This document shows, piece by piece, positions 50,022 through 61,439 of a stretch of 64,000 nt of DNA. The notes under the pieces were generated by a model. The model searched no databases and was not told where the DNA came from. It was given only the letters and a program-made list of their open reading frames with translations. This stretch comes from Glandiceps talaboti (taxonomy: Eukaryota; Hemichordata; Enteropneusta; Spengelidae). How positions within the stretch are numbered: position 1 is the stretch's first letter; each line of letters opens with the position of its first letter. Both the position numbers and the translations under genes were made by a program. The stretch lies in the NCBI RefSeq assembly GCF_964340395.1, contig NC_135563.1, positions 13,917,151 through 13,981,150 of the forward strand, given 5' to 3'.

Positions 50022-51106
50022 ATGGTGGATATGATACGTTATTATGACCATCTGATGGATCTGATGTCAACTAATGCTGAACTCAAAAAATCAGCAACAG
50101 GAATCATGAAACAAACACTATGGTCTGCTGGTGGTACCATTGCTGGTGGAGCAGTTGGTGGTCCTGCTGGTGCTCTAGCTGGTGGTCTTCTAGGTAAGTC
50201 TATCAAATGAATAAAGCATTCAAATAAAAAGAAAATTTAGTACATAAAGATTATGTAATTGAAGTAATGACCAAGAATTGAAAGAATGAGTGTAATACTG
50301 TAGCATACACAAAGGCTCACAGGTTGGCTAGTCAAATTCTCACTCGGGGTCATTGCTGCAAGTTAAAAACACCGTAGAAGTTGGCAGAAATGTGGTATCA
50401 AGTAGGCCAAATAACCTGAACAGAGATGAGAGGGCGATACTTTCTCTGTAAGAACTATGGAAGCATTCTCAGTGATCATTTCACTTTTGTGACAGCACCA
50501 TATATCAGAGAGTAAACAAGACAGACAGTTTACTGTCAGAAACTCTCAGCTTATCAACAGCGCCCTCTATCAGAGAGTAAACAAGGCTGACAGTTTACTC
50601 TCAGAAACTTATCAAAGCTTATCAAATTATGTTGTATGTATTGGTTAAAATTTTAGTATTCACAAGATGAGATATTTTTTACTACAATGTAGATATAGAT
50701 GTAGTCCACACATCTAAAACAAAGACTTTCTGTTGCCTCTGCTTCCCTTGTTTCCAAATACGACCTGAATGTTGTAAAATAATGTTGACAGATTTCCACA
50801 TTCTACTTCAACCATGAACATGTTGAAATATTTCCATGTCACAAAATATTGTTTAACAATAGAGCATTTTTTCGTTCTTTTTTTTTGTTTCGTTTAGGTG
50901 CTGCCTTTGGATATCTTACATCAGATGATTACCAAGCCATGTTAACAGTCTTACAAGACCTCTCAGATGAAGAAAAAGCTGAAATAGTCTGTAAAGTCAG
51001 ACGAGCTGTCGGTAGCGAACTACTAGGAGAATTGACCAGCTGGATCGCTCTCTCTTCCAGTATACCAACTCTATTAGAGATTTTAAAACCATTCATTTCT
51101 AAATGA
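50022..51106 (+). CDS. C19orf12: C19orf12 homologue, join(50022..50193,50898..51106)
   Basis: Two exons join as GGTCTTCTAG|GTAAGT and TTTCGTTTAG|GTGCTG with matching phase 1, giving 126 residues (human forms are 141-152). Residues 1-33 are an N-terminal helix starting MVDMIRYYDHLMDLM. 34-64 are a glycine-zipper membrane hairpin with repeated GG spacing around a central GGPAG, the family hallmark. 65-126 are a helical C-terminal domain (TSDDYQ..., LSDEEKAEIV, then an amphipathic end). The human protein sits at mitochondrial, ER and lipid-droplet contacts in lipid homeostasis, and its mutation causes the neurodegeneration MPAN. Start: 50,022 lies 26 bases after an acceptor (TTCTTTTTACAG, ending 49,995), so an upstream non-coding exon is likely; Met4 is an alternative start. 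An AATAAA lies at 51,117. Confidence 0.93.
50194..50897 (+). other. Intron of the C19orf12-like gene
   Basis: 704-bp GT-AG intron with donor GTAAGT and a T-rich acceptor tract. It contains a recent 65-bp tandem duplication (see next entry). Confidence 0.9.
50504..50630. repeat. 65-bp tandem duplication inside the intron
   Basis: The unit ATCAGAGAGTAAACAAG at 50,504 is repeated at 50,569. Each copy contains the near-palindrome AGAGAGTAAAC...GTTTACT(G/C)TCAG, so each can form a stem-loop. Confidence 0.85.
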
Positions 51107-51116
51107 AATGTTAAGA

Positions 51117-51122
51117 AATAAA
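51117..51122 (+). promoter_or_regulatory. Possible polyadenylation signal of the C19orf12-like gene
   Basis: AATAAA lies 10 bp after the stop codon, inside an A-run. If used, the 3'UTR is very short. Another AATAAA near 51,918 is an alternative. Confidence 0.35.
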
Positions 51123-51129
51123 AAAAAAT

Positions 51130-51990
51130 GAAAAGTTTTAGAGACAAAAGCAATGAAAATCATACCAAAATGTAACTCTCTAATCACAAAATATACTTGT
51201 ACCTTTGAATCCAAGAACAGAATGGACATTTTGACTTACTATTGGGAATCCAGAATCTACCATGGTGACCGATACTAAATTAAGTTGTTCATAGTCATGT
51301 ACCTTTGTCAATATATGAAAGTCCATGGTGCATGTGAATTCATTATTTACTGTCTCATGCTGTGGTCCACTTTGTTTATTGTTTATTTATGAATAATTAC
51401 TTGTATGGTAAAGTCCTTCCATTGCAAGACATTGCATAATTTCTAAACACTGTTTTTTATGAGTATTGTAAGGTATGGTTCAATTGTCCAATATGCATGT
51501 ACAATGCAAAAACTCAACTGTGTTTACTTTTTTTTTGACAAATTTCATGAGTAGTATTTGATAAAATGTGTTGGATGAAATGTAGTTATGTGTACCTTTA
51601 TTACACAGCTCAAATGTTCTAATATTTTATTCATCCATATCAGTTATCTCAAGTAGTCTGTAAGGTATGACTTGATGGAGCGCCCTCACACATCGGTTAA
51701 CCTAAGTGAGGAAGCTGGTGAGGGCAGAGTGAAGTGACATGCCTAACTGTCTAATCTCCAAGTTTTCCTACACATAACATATCCCATAACTTGAATAACA
51801 TATTACCTTTTTAAAAACCCAACAGAAGGTTGAAAGAACTGTCTTTCAAATATGTCAGATTCTCTCTTTATGTTGTTGATAGTAATCACATAATTGTCCA
51901 AATTGTCTAGTTTTCAAATAAATGTGTGGTAGAAAGGTGATGTATACAGAGTACAAAGATGATCTATTACAAAACATATTCAATGTATAT
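51130..51990. other. Possible 3'UTR or downstream region; no gene recognised
   Basis: Non-coding. Could be the 3'UTR of the C19orf12-like gene if the distal signal is used. Confidence 0.4.
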
Positions 51991-51991
<1 letters not shown>

Positions 51992-52027
<36 letters not shown>

Positions 52028-52267
52028 AGATATCATCAAGGGTATGATATTTTAATCCAAGTGGATCTTTGTACACAAAAAACTCAAGTTGAGATAAATA
52101 AACAGGATTAATATATGTAAAATGTGCTTTATCCATAAAGATTGCAACTTTGAACATGTTAATTGTCTGTTTGTCTGTCTGTCTGTCTGTCACTATGTAT
52201 GTATGTATGTATGTATGTATGTATGTATGTATGTATGTATGTATGTATGTATGTCACTGTCTATCTA

Positions 52268-52312
<45 letters not shown>

Positions 52313-52374
52313 GTCTGTCTGTCCGTCCGTCCGTCCGTCCATCCATCCATCCATCCATCCATCCATCCATCCAT
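51992..52374. repeat. Cluster of (TA)n, (TG)n, (TGTC)n, (ATGT)n and (TCCG/TCCA)n
   Basis: A short TA-TG run at 51,992-52,027, then from 52,166 to 52,374 a chain of tetranucleotide arrays, each derived from the previous one by one base change. Confidence 0.95.
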
Positions 52375-52379
52375 TGATG

Positions 52380-53605
52380 ATAGTGTATACATATACAAAG
52401 TATTAAAGGTGTGAGGAGTTTATATGAAAAAAATTAGTCTTCAGGTCTAAATTGACCATTTCTTCTGAACTACTTTACTGTTACTGTTATCTTTTTCGAA
52501 AGTACTTTGACCCACAAAAGCATATTTGACTAAAGATAAACCGCAGGTCCCTAGGTAAAATAAAACGATGTACATGTACTTACGATATCACATTATTTAC
52601 ATGATTTGTTTGCTTTGACCTTAATGGCTTGCTTTCTGTAACTCTATGTAATTACACCCTAAATATAGAGTGTCAGGGCTAAAAAAACCGTATCATCAAC
52701 AACTTGTTGGCGACTGAAATACTGTCGTTGGTGGCGCTACCATATTCGCGTGAAGCGTTGATTCAATCCATTACATATACTGTGAATAATGTATGTGTTA
52801 TTTCAGGTGATAATTGTGGGTCCAATTTCATACTAAGCCAAAACTTTGGACTGTGATAAGATATCCAGTGTTCCCTCTAGAAGTATTTGATAAGATGAGT
52901 TCACGGTAGCATTCTCTGAAGTTGATGGATAAGAAGGGGTGTGTATTAGATTCTGGGGATTTGTTTTGATAGCATTTTCGGATATGACTAATAAGATTTT
53001 GGAATGTAATAATTATCATCCCGCGAACTCTCAGAGATTACAAGACGGCTTAGTGCCTTTTACATTGCTTTGTAAGGGGAAACCATTGCTATCTATAGGT
53101 TTTGTGGTTACTCGGGTAAAATAGTTGCACATTCAAAGGGAATGGACTAATGCTAAGGTATATAAATCAGGATATAGGTCCGACTGAACTGTGATATTAT
53201 TCCCTCTTATTTTTCTTCGTTCCGCCAAGAAAAATACTCGTGATCTAAGGAGCCTTGTCACTACTCGTCTAGGGACTCGTAGTGACCAAACCCTTACATG
53301 TAGGTCATGAGTTTTTCCGGCTGAATGAAGACAAATATTGGGGAATAAAATAATTGTACCTCCTCGATCTTGTGTTATGCATTTTGACCATTTTTATCAT
53401 ATTTCGAGCACCACAAAATCAATGACATAGACACGGGTTGTCCTGATGTATGTAGAACGACCAGTGTATAAAATTCATGTTTTGTGTTCAAAGACAATAC
53501 TAGTCCAATTGTGACTGTAACTACCCATGATCGTTGAGATGAGATTAAAAAAGAGACACCGGCGAAAATAATGCCCGTGTGAAAGTAAGTTTATTGATGT
53601 GATAG
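52380..53605. other. No gene recognised
   Basis: Contains a short imperfect inverted repeat GTCACTAC...GTAGTGAC near 53,258-53,284. Otherwise non-coding. Confidence 0.45.
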
Positions 53606-53608
53606 GGA

Positions 53609-53656
53609 TTTTTGTTTGTTTGTTTGTTTGTTTGTTTGTTTGTTTGTTTGTTTGTA
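53609..53656. repeat. (GTTT)n microsatellite
   Basis: About 12 TTTG units. Confidence 0.97.
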
Positions 53657-53659
53657 CTT

Positions 53660-54405
53660 TCAGTGTCCGACAGCACGACGGCGTGATATATTATCTCTGG
53701 TTGACTCGTAATAATCAGTTTGACATGAATGTCGAGAAATAAATAAACTTGAAGAGTTGATTAGCAATGCATATGTATCATGAACACAATAATTATATGA
53801 ACATGAAAGTTCGTACGAGGAACGTGATAACTTTCCTTCCAGTCCATTCGGTGAAAATGTTTATCGTTGTGAGAAATTTGATATGATAAATGTGTTGCAC
53901 AGTCTCTTGTGGGTCAGGATTTATTAGTCTCAAAACCAAAATTAGCACCTATATATCATCCGGACTTGATGTAATGAATAACCGCTTCGAAATGTTGCTC
54001 TTTGGCAATGTAAACACGCATCATATACCATGTATCACCAATTTATTGTTATAAAATAACAAGAAAGTTAACTGTAATATTTGTCTGTTTATTCTATATT
54101 GACGCTCCAAGAAAGTTCTCTAGACAAGGCTAAAAATGTTTAACAGCGATCATTTGTAGAAGCAACACTTTCAGTAGAGTGTCCGAGTATCTTGCCAAAA
54201 TGTACGTGAGTGAGTACGAAAATATTAGAAATATAGGGGAGGATCTATTGGAGGGGTTGGAGCCTTGTTGGTCATTCAACTTATCCCTCGGAAATCTCGC
54301 AATTGGTCAACTTATGACCTGCTGACGATGATATCCTGTTAACAGGGAGAAAGCTATACACGCCAGAGATTTTTGATACCATTTGAGTTTTTTTTAACAA
54401 TCCAG
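53660..54405. other. No gene recognised; weak hammerhead-like text near 54.33 kb
   Basis: CTGACGA followed by the perfect hairpin CCTGTTAACAGG and GAGAAAGC at about 54,320-54,355 has the order of a hammerhead core. The spacing around stem II does not close properly and I see no stem III, so it is not called. Confidence 0.3.
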
Positions 54406-54410
54406 TTTAA

Positions 54411-54562
54411 TGTATGTATGTATGTATGTATGTATGTATGTATGTATGTATGTATGTATGTATGTATGTATGTATGTATGTATGTATGTATGTATGTATG
54501 TATGTATGTATGTATGTATGTATGTATGTATGTATGTATGTATGTATGTATGTATGTATGTA

Positions 54563-54611
<49 letters not shown>

Positions 54612-54645
54612 ATGTATGTATGTATGTATGTATGTATGTATGTAT
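54411..54645. repeat. (ATGT)n tetranucleotide array with TG core
   Basis: About 40 ATGT units, a TG stretch (54,568-54,594), then about 12 more ATGT units. Confidence 0.97.
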
Positions 54646-54699
54646 CTTACAATTATCAGTAGCTGAGCATTGTAGGCTTAATCCAAGAAATTGGGAGGT

Positions 54700-54760
54700 C
54701 ACAAGGCGTAACTCGGAGTTTCACGTTTTTGTGATCTTCAGACGACTAGTTCAGCTTGTC
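54700..54760 (-). mobile_element. Penelope-type end fragment
   Basis: GTAACTCGGAGTTTCACG followed by GATCTTCAGACGACTA matches the arm sequence of the element at 29.14-30.49 kb and the palindrome at 28.74 kb. No coding part remains nearby. It lies between an ATGT array and a (TA)n region. Confidence 0.65.
54705..54746 (-). ncRNA. Hammerhead-like motif in the 54.7-kb fragment
   Basis: The minus strand reads stem I GTCGT, consensus core CTGAAGA, a weakly paired stem II, GAAA, stem III ACT-CCG-AGT and GTT, then ACGCC. The core is intact, but only three pairs of stem I and about one of stem II are formed, so activity is doubtful. Confidence 0.45.
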
Positions 54761-54849
54761 AAGTTTTAAGATATATAAAAATGAAATAAAAATGAGGAAA
54801 TAAACGTGACACGTAGGAGTCAAGCCCCCGTCCCCTGAATACTAGATAC

Positions 54850-55100
<251 letters not shown>

Positions 55101-55109
55101 ATATTTCTT

Positions 55110-55690
55110 GAAATATGAATTGATTGTATATATTATAGAAACTATATAATCAAAGGAGTAAATAAAGAATTACTCTGTAACATTGTTGCATATATTTCAC
55201 TTTCCAGAATCGATCAGAGGAAGGATATTTTATACAGGACGTCCACCCACGTCAGACCTTTTGGGAGAAATGTGGTGTTCTGGTAGAGGGGGCATGCCAT
55301 ATTGCTGGAGCCTATAGATATCACATAACACATAATGAAATGGGTATATATTTTACCACGGTTTCTTGTGTGGGTGTATTTCTCATAAAAATTGACTGTA
55401 CTATATTAAGTTTGTGAGCTAATAATACAACACTAGTAGTAACTGGTTGATTAATTACGATTCTCGTTTTCATTGGTTGACATTATAACCGGAAACCGGC
55501 TTCCATGTAAATGAACCTGTACACAGCCACCTCACCTTTTGTATGGCTTCGCTACTGATTTGAGACAAAATATTCCCTAGTGAAATCTAATCTGATTTTA
55601 ATTGCGTAGATGTCGTGTTCTATTCACTGCACATAGATTTAGATATTTCTTTCTGACCTGGTTAAATGATGAAATATCTAATTGATCTCG
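55110..55690. other. No gene recognised
   Basis: May be the upstream part of the CpG-rich block that follows. A perfect GGAAACCGGC-type patch lies near 55,490. Confidence 0.35.
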
Positions 55691-55691
55691 A

Positions 55692-55880
55692 ATGACCGGT
55701 CATAAAACCGAGTTTGCGCCGCTGCCGCGGATGTACACATTACCTGTCAGTGTCTCTGTGACCCGCCACTGCTGCCTTCATGAGCACTATATTTCCACTT
55801 TGTTTTTGGCAAATTATAAATTTTATCCGGAACTCGAGCCTGATAGCGATTCGGATCGCGGACTTGTCGATCAATTAAAG
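55692..55880 (+). CDS. Candidate first coding exon, unknown protein
   Basis: An ATG opens 63 codons that end exactly at AAG|GTAAGG, a near-consensus donor in phase 0. The last part (PELEPDSDSDRGLVDQLK) has a protein-like acidic and Ser/Asp-rich composition, and CpGs are frequent (GCCGCTGCCGCGG near 55,720). No domain recognised and no partner exon proven. If real, the gene runs to the right, possibly beyond the window. Confidence 0.35.
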
Positions 55881-56345
55881 GTAAGGTGGTTTATTTTTAT
55901 CAGGGGTAGATGTCCAGTGAGGCAACAATGGTTGGATTTGCGTACTAGAGAATGTCCAAGCTTTTGTTGTTAGCATTACAGGGCGCATACTACAGAACGA
56001 ACAGTTATGCACTGCAAGTGTGTTGCCTAAACGTTACAGTGTAGTTGGCGTTTGTGGTTTATCCGGCTGTGCTGTCATTCAAATATTAGTTTCCCGCAAT
56101 TTAGGACACAACATTTCTTAATATGTTGATATCTTATGAGGTCAGATGCGGAATTGATAAAAGCAATGGCGGAAGACAGGCCTTCGACGCAAATTTCGCG
56201 GTGTCGGGTAACGCCGTCCGTACCGTACGCATACACGGCGTACCGTGTGTAGTTGATTTTGACCTCTGTGCCATTCATTGGTAACCCACCAATGAAGTCG
56301 ACGTACACAAAACAATAGACTCGAGTAGATACACAAAGAGATCGC
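55692..56345. promoter_or_regulatory. CpG-rich block, possible promoter/first-exon region
   Basis: The most CpG-dense part of the right half of the window. It holds the candidate exon above. It also holds a second possible start, CAATGGCGGAAG near 56,164 (+), whose frame stays open for 28 codons and passes a GG|GTAACG donor-like site. The minus strand of 56,105-56,380 is also open, with coding-like third positions (peptide includes PMNGTEVKINYTRYAVYAYG), so strand is uncertain. Confidence 0.4.
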
Positions 56346-56349
56346 GTTT

Positions 56350-58300
56350 TCCTAAATTGACTATCGTCAGAAAAGGAGCGTTATGGTAATATAGTAATAT
56401 TAGATCAGTGGAAATTAGAAAATTAGTAATGAATTGTATTGTGGGCAATATCTTGATTTTATAATAATTGAATATTTAGGCCAAGCAAATTATTTAAATA
56501 TTACATTACAAATAGAGCCAAAATATGATAATTATGCTCAAATATCCATCAAAGACAGCATTGTGACTTTAAAATGAATATTAAATTAAGGACTTGATGC
56601 AACAGTTTGATTCATGATTGTGTACGTTATGGTGTGCTTGTACTAGTATCCTACATCATTGTGAGAACACACAGTGTGTGTGTACATACTTGGGTATAGT
56701 GTACAATAGCTTGCAAGTCGTACAACATCCTGGGGGCCCAATGTTAACCGACCATTACATCCATTCTTGTGGGTACAAATCCTTCTGATTTGTAGTGCAT
56801 GGTATCGTGTCCTTAGTTAACTTTAAGTATAAGAATGAATTTGTGAATGAGTGACAGGTCTGGCTGCTCACACTAAGGATTTGTGATACCCGTAACAAGT
56901 TAAAGAACTTCTATTTTATCCGGCAAGGATAGTATTCTTGTGTTTTCAGAATTAGTAAATGTATTATGCTCTCCTGAAAATGCTAGTTTCCCTTCCTGCA
57001 AGTTGTTCATTTGAGGCGTGGAAGACTTGCTATTTCTGCTTGTTGCTGGTTGGATGTTATGGCTAAGATAGGACAGGGCAATGCATTCAGCAATTCATCA
57101 CATGCAACAAGGCTAGCAACTACATGTGTACAACTGATTGCGTAGACAGAATAAGTTACCTGTGTATTTCTGAGTGAGTCTCAAGGCCTACTTGTTGCAC
57201 ATGTGTAGACATATTAAGGTCAAAGGTCAATAATGAAGGCCAAATCTTCTCATGACACTAAATGAGAAGAAAAATTTAATTAAGATAGTTAATCTTATAA
57301 TTTATATAAAATGACTCAAAACCTATGGAAATTAAAATTATTTTGATTTATAAAACAGTTTCAAGTTCATTCATGGCAATATTGATTTTCCGGATGTCTA
57401 CATGTACATGTGAATTTGTATCTAAGTGAGGAGTAAATGTGTGTTTAAAGGAGACTCAACATTCATAGACCTGATATGCTAGTGAAAGACAGTAAAACAT
57501 ACTGATGAATTGAAATTATACTGGAGAAACTACTTCCCGAAATAATGTACATGTATAGAAGTGATAACATTGAATGTTGTATGTACACGTGAATCAGAAC
57601 ACATGTCAAAGGTTACTGCTAGCGATGTGATGACGTGGTGATGTGGGCCAATTTACCAGCAACATGAGAAGCAACTTGTGACTAATTGCTGAAAATCCAA
57701 AATGTCTGCAATTATGTGCGTACGCATACATGTACCATTTGCCATGTCTAACTTTGCCTTTAGAAAGGGAGATGGTGTGTATGTCATGTACTTATTATTG
57801 CGTGAAGAATTTGTTAATTTTTTTGTACACAACTTGTAAATGCAGGAAAAGAGATTTCAATACACTAGTTTGATTATAATAAGGTCAGAAGTAACATGGG
57901 GGCCCAAGTCTTCAGTTACTTTGTTTGTGCAAACCACTGTTTTTCTGGTGGTTTGCTTTGGCATGGAAGTGTGCTATTCCTGGTTGGATCCCTATGCCGC
58001 CAAGACTCAATTTTGACTCTTGTTGCTTCCCCATCCATACATGTATGTATGTTCATACATATTCATTCCAAACTTTGATCTTGCCCATTTCTAAAATCTC
58101 AACATTACCATGTACATGTACATTTTTATGCTGTGGGTTGAGAAGCATCAGCAGTTAGAATGAAGTTGTGGAAACATAGCAACTCAAGTAGACTGACGTG
58201 CCATTCTAGTTTTATGCATACATGTAGTTCTCACACAGTTTCTGGACCATTGATTAATTGTCAACCATGCATGTATCATCAATTGCGCTAGGTTGATTTA
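56350..58300. other. No gene recognised; perhaps intronic
   Basis: AT-rich, with many TACATGTA motifs and no exon I would defend. Confidence 0.35.
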
Positions 58301-58326
58301 TTGCAAATTCTTTTATATAACTTTAG

Positions 58327-58486
58327 TTTAGTGTGTGGAAGTGTCGCTGAGATACTTCAACTCCATTTATACAATCAAATAACCCATGACTTGGAGGGAG
58401 AACTGTGGCAATGTGAAAAACAGCAAAGGCAGTGTTGTTCTGCGACAGTGGCAAAAGCAGTTGTGAGGGATTTGTATGCAACATAA
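58327..58486 (+). other. Open stretch with exon-like composition, uncertain
   Basis: After an acceptor-like TATAACTTTAG the frame reads about 53 codons to TAA with polar, cysteine-containing, protein-like content (CGSVAEILQLHLYNQ, ending VVRDLYAT). Its phase does not match the donor at 55,880. No homologue recognised, so it may be chance. Confidence 0.2.
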
Positions 58487-58914
58487 CACTTGAATGTGTA
58501 AAAGTTGTTCCAAATTTTGTAACTGAGTGCTGCTGCAGTCGTATTGGTAATTGTCTGATTGTCTATTCTGTTCATGTATTAATTGTGATGATCTTTTGAT
58601 TGTGATGATCTTTTGATTATTGCCACCATTTTTCCCAGCAAATAGAGTCTATCATTGTGTTATACACTTATTGCCTGGATCTAAGGGTAGTAATAGACGT
58701 CATTTACCCCTGGGGGCTGTTTAATGTACTGCAGCTATTTCCCAAGGCTGAAAGCCAAGGGAAGTCATTGGTACATAATATAATAGCACATGGGGTAATA
58801 TCACATGTATGTCTACTAGTGCCCAAATAAAGGCCAGGCAAAAAGTTTTTTATAACACATCATATTCTGAAGCACATACACAACATGTTTTCTTTCCATA
58901 GTTAAAGCAAATCA

Positions 58915-58985
58915 CTGATAGTAAAGCGCTTTGAGCACGGTGTGGGAAAGCGCTATATAAGAACCGAACATTATTATTATTATAG
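58915..58985 (+). mobile_element. L2-type LINE/SINE 3' tail
   Basis: GTAAAGCGCTTTGAGCAC, then AAAGCGCTATATAAGAAC and an (ATT)n end form the short stem-loop tail shared by L2-clade LINEs and SINEs that borrow their ends across animals. Only the tail is present (5'-truncated). Confidence 0.75.
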
Positions 58986-59158
58986 GACTCTTGGGCTACA
59001 TGTATATGAATAGTGCCCTAGGGAAAATAGAACATGACTATAGTGCCTCACTCTATGCAAAGGGGTGTCACTATGGGTCACTACTAGTACTCAACACCAC
59101 ATGACACAATCTAAGCCAATCAAACAATGTGTTCTAATTGTCTATGGTTGTGGGTAAG

Positions 59159-59343
59159 ACTGATGTAATACTGACATAATCATCAACATGCAGCTGTCGC
59201 ATTATCAAAATATACCAGCCTTACTTGTAACCAAGATTACAAACGATTCTATACACTGATGTAATACTGATATAATCATCTACATGCATCTGTCACGTTA
59301 TCAAAATATACCAGCTTTACTTGTAACCAAGATTACAAGCGGT
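59159..59343. repeat. 96-bp tandem duplication
   Basis: ACTGATGTAATACTGA at 59,159 begins a unit repeated at 59,255. Copies differ by a few bases. The unit contains CTTGTAACCAAGATTACAAG, an imperfect palindrome. Confidence 0.88.
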
Positions 59344-59422
59344 TTTATTAGTACACCTGAATTGAGGTTTTGTAGTACTTTGTATCAGTCATGAATATTC
59401 CCCTATCAGGATGCACATGTGA

Positions 59423-59740
59423 TTATCCTGATTGGGATAAACGTTAATCCAGTTATCCCAAACAGGATACATTTTTGTATCCCAATCGAGATAAACACTA
59501 TGTGCATATAAGTAGGACAAGGCGCATGTGGAAACAGGTATGTTTGTTTTCTATTCTTAAAGACCTGCAAAAAAAAGATAATGGTTGCCAGGGACAAATT
59601 TCAGTACATGTATTTGAAAAAATGTTATCCTGATTGAGATAAACCAGTGGTACCTGTCAATAAGTTAATTTTAACATTATTTATCTTAATTGAGATAAAT
59701 ACAGAAAGTACTTTGTATGTTTTTATCCTAATTGGGATAA
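59423..59740. repeat. Six 18-bp palindromes, TTATCC(T)RATTGGGATAA type
   Basis: Near-palindromic units occur at 59,423, 59,453, 59,478, 59,625, 59,681 and 59,723. Each pairs TATC with GATA across 8-10 bases. Spacing is irregular (30-150 bp), so this is not a simple tandem array. Confidence 0.8.
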
Positions 59741-59759
59741 ACGTTTAAACCTGATCTGA

Positions 59760-61430
59760 GGTATTACTGACTAAGACTATAGTCAGTGACTCATGGTGAG
59801 GTGTCAAATGACTTAATAGAGTGAAGAGAAAATGAGACTCAATTCATTGATAAGTAAATTAGGGATAAAGTATGATTTTTGATTTAAAACATTGACTTTG
59901 AAGACCACTTGGTAGATTTGTCTGAAATTTATTTTGGATGTTTCTTGGGATGTGTCCATACAGAGTTGTTCATGACAGGATGATCTCATTGTTGATATGC
60001 AAATGAGGTCTAAACATTTTCTGTGAAAACTCTTGGATGATACTAAACTATCAGGCAGATTGATTTGATAGTTGGTAGTGATGTTCCTTGGGATGTCTAG
60101 ATGAAAAAGAATATAATCTGATGAATAATAGGAAATTTAGAAGTGAAACATTATTTTTCGTATAAAAACAGCCCAAAAACCCCCAAAAGACAACTGCAAA
60201 CTGACTGACGTAATTGTTTTGGTAATAAATGAATTGAAGTTTAATCAGATAAACTACAATTTACAGAGTCATTGGGGTTATTTTTCTTGAACACAGGCTC
60301 TATGAATATATACATATCGTCAAAGACTTTAGGACACATTGTTAGAATTGGGTCAGGTCAAACCAAGTCAGTTCATTATTAGAAATTATGATCACTAGAA
60401 AATGTATACGAGTGGTCCTGCAAAGAAAAGTGTGTAAATGAATGGGTATTTTTGAAAAAAGAATGACTGACAATTTATATTTAACACATATACTTCTAGT
60501 TACACGTGTAACACACAAACACTGTACTAATACATATGTATGATGAACTCTTTCAGGTCAAAAATTCCTTTGTCTGGGATGGGTTACTTAACTTTAGTGA
60601 TGTGCTTTCAAAAAACTCTACTTTGGTTTGTCAATATAATCACTGCACGCATTTGAGTTCATGTTGTCCTTCTTTTGAAGTGCCACAACGTCTATAAAAA
60701 TATTCTCATATTTCAGAATCAGAATCAGGATTTCTTTATTCATCCCACTAGGCGATATTAAAATGATAGTTCATGCAGATAAGCACAATATATAAACAAA
60801 AGTAAATAATACGCAACAACAGGATGTTACAATTTAGAACAACTGTGGTTGCTGTTAAGAACAGAGATAGCGAATTGGACAAAGGGTCATTTTATTTTTA
60901 AAAATGGAGGACGGTATCTATCACTCCTAGAAATATGTTGGTTGTTCTATTCTGTATAGACGGAACGGAAATTTTTTTGAGTCCATCTGTGATGATTTCC
61001 AAATTATCCTGGACCCAGCAACATTAACCACACAAAAGTGTGATGCTATCATGAATGGTTGTATAGCAGATCTCCCGAAGCAATTATATGAAACCATTGT
61101 TTTGTTATCATATAGATGCATTTCTGAACCCATGAGGTGTTTTCTGACACCTGCCACAGCAATTTTGTTTTACATGGACTCGGCCGAAAGAGTGTTAAAA
61201 TTGTGGTATTCACAAACAAATGTACATGTGCCAATTGTATACATGTACCTTCTTGTATCGATTTCTGTGGTGTGACATCTGTAAATGTAGTAGATCACTT
61301 CACACAAGTTGATAAAACTGGATTAATGTCAAATCCTGTGCTAATCCCTAAAATACACTTATTCATGGAGTTTGGATTATAAATGCTGCATGCTACATTT
61401 CTTGTACATGTATGACCACATTGGCTACAT
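59760..61430. other. No gene recognised; possible retroelement scrap at 60.72 kb
   Basis: TCAGAATCAGGATTTCTTTATTCATCCCACTAGG at about 60,714-60,752 resembles the complement of a LINE 3' end ending in AATAAA, but the match is short. Confidence 0.35.
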
Positions 61431-61439
61431 CATTTCATC

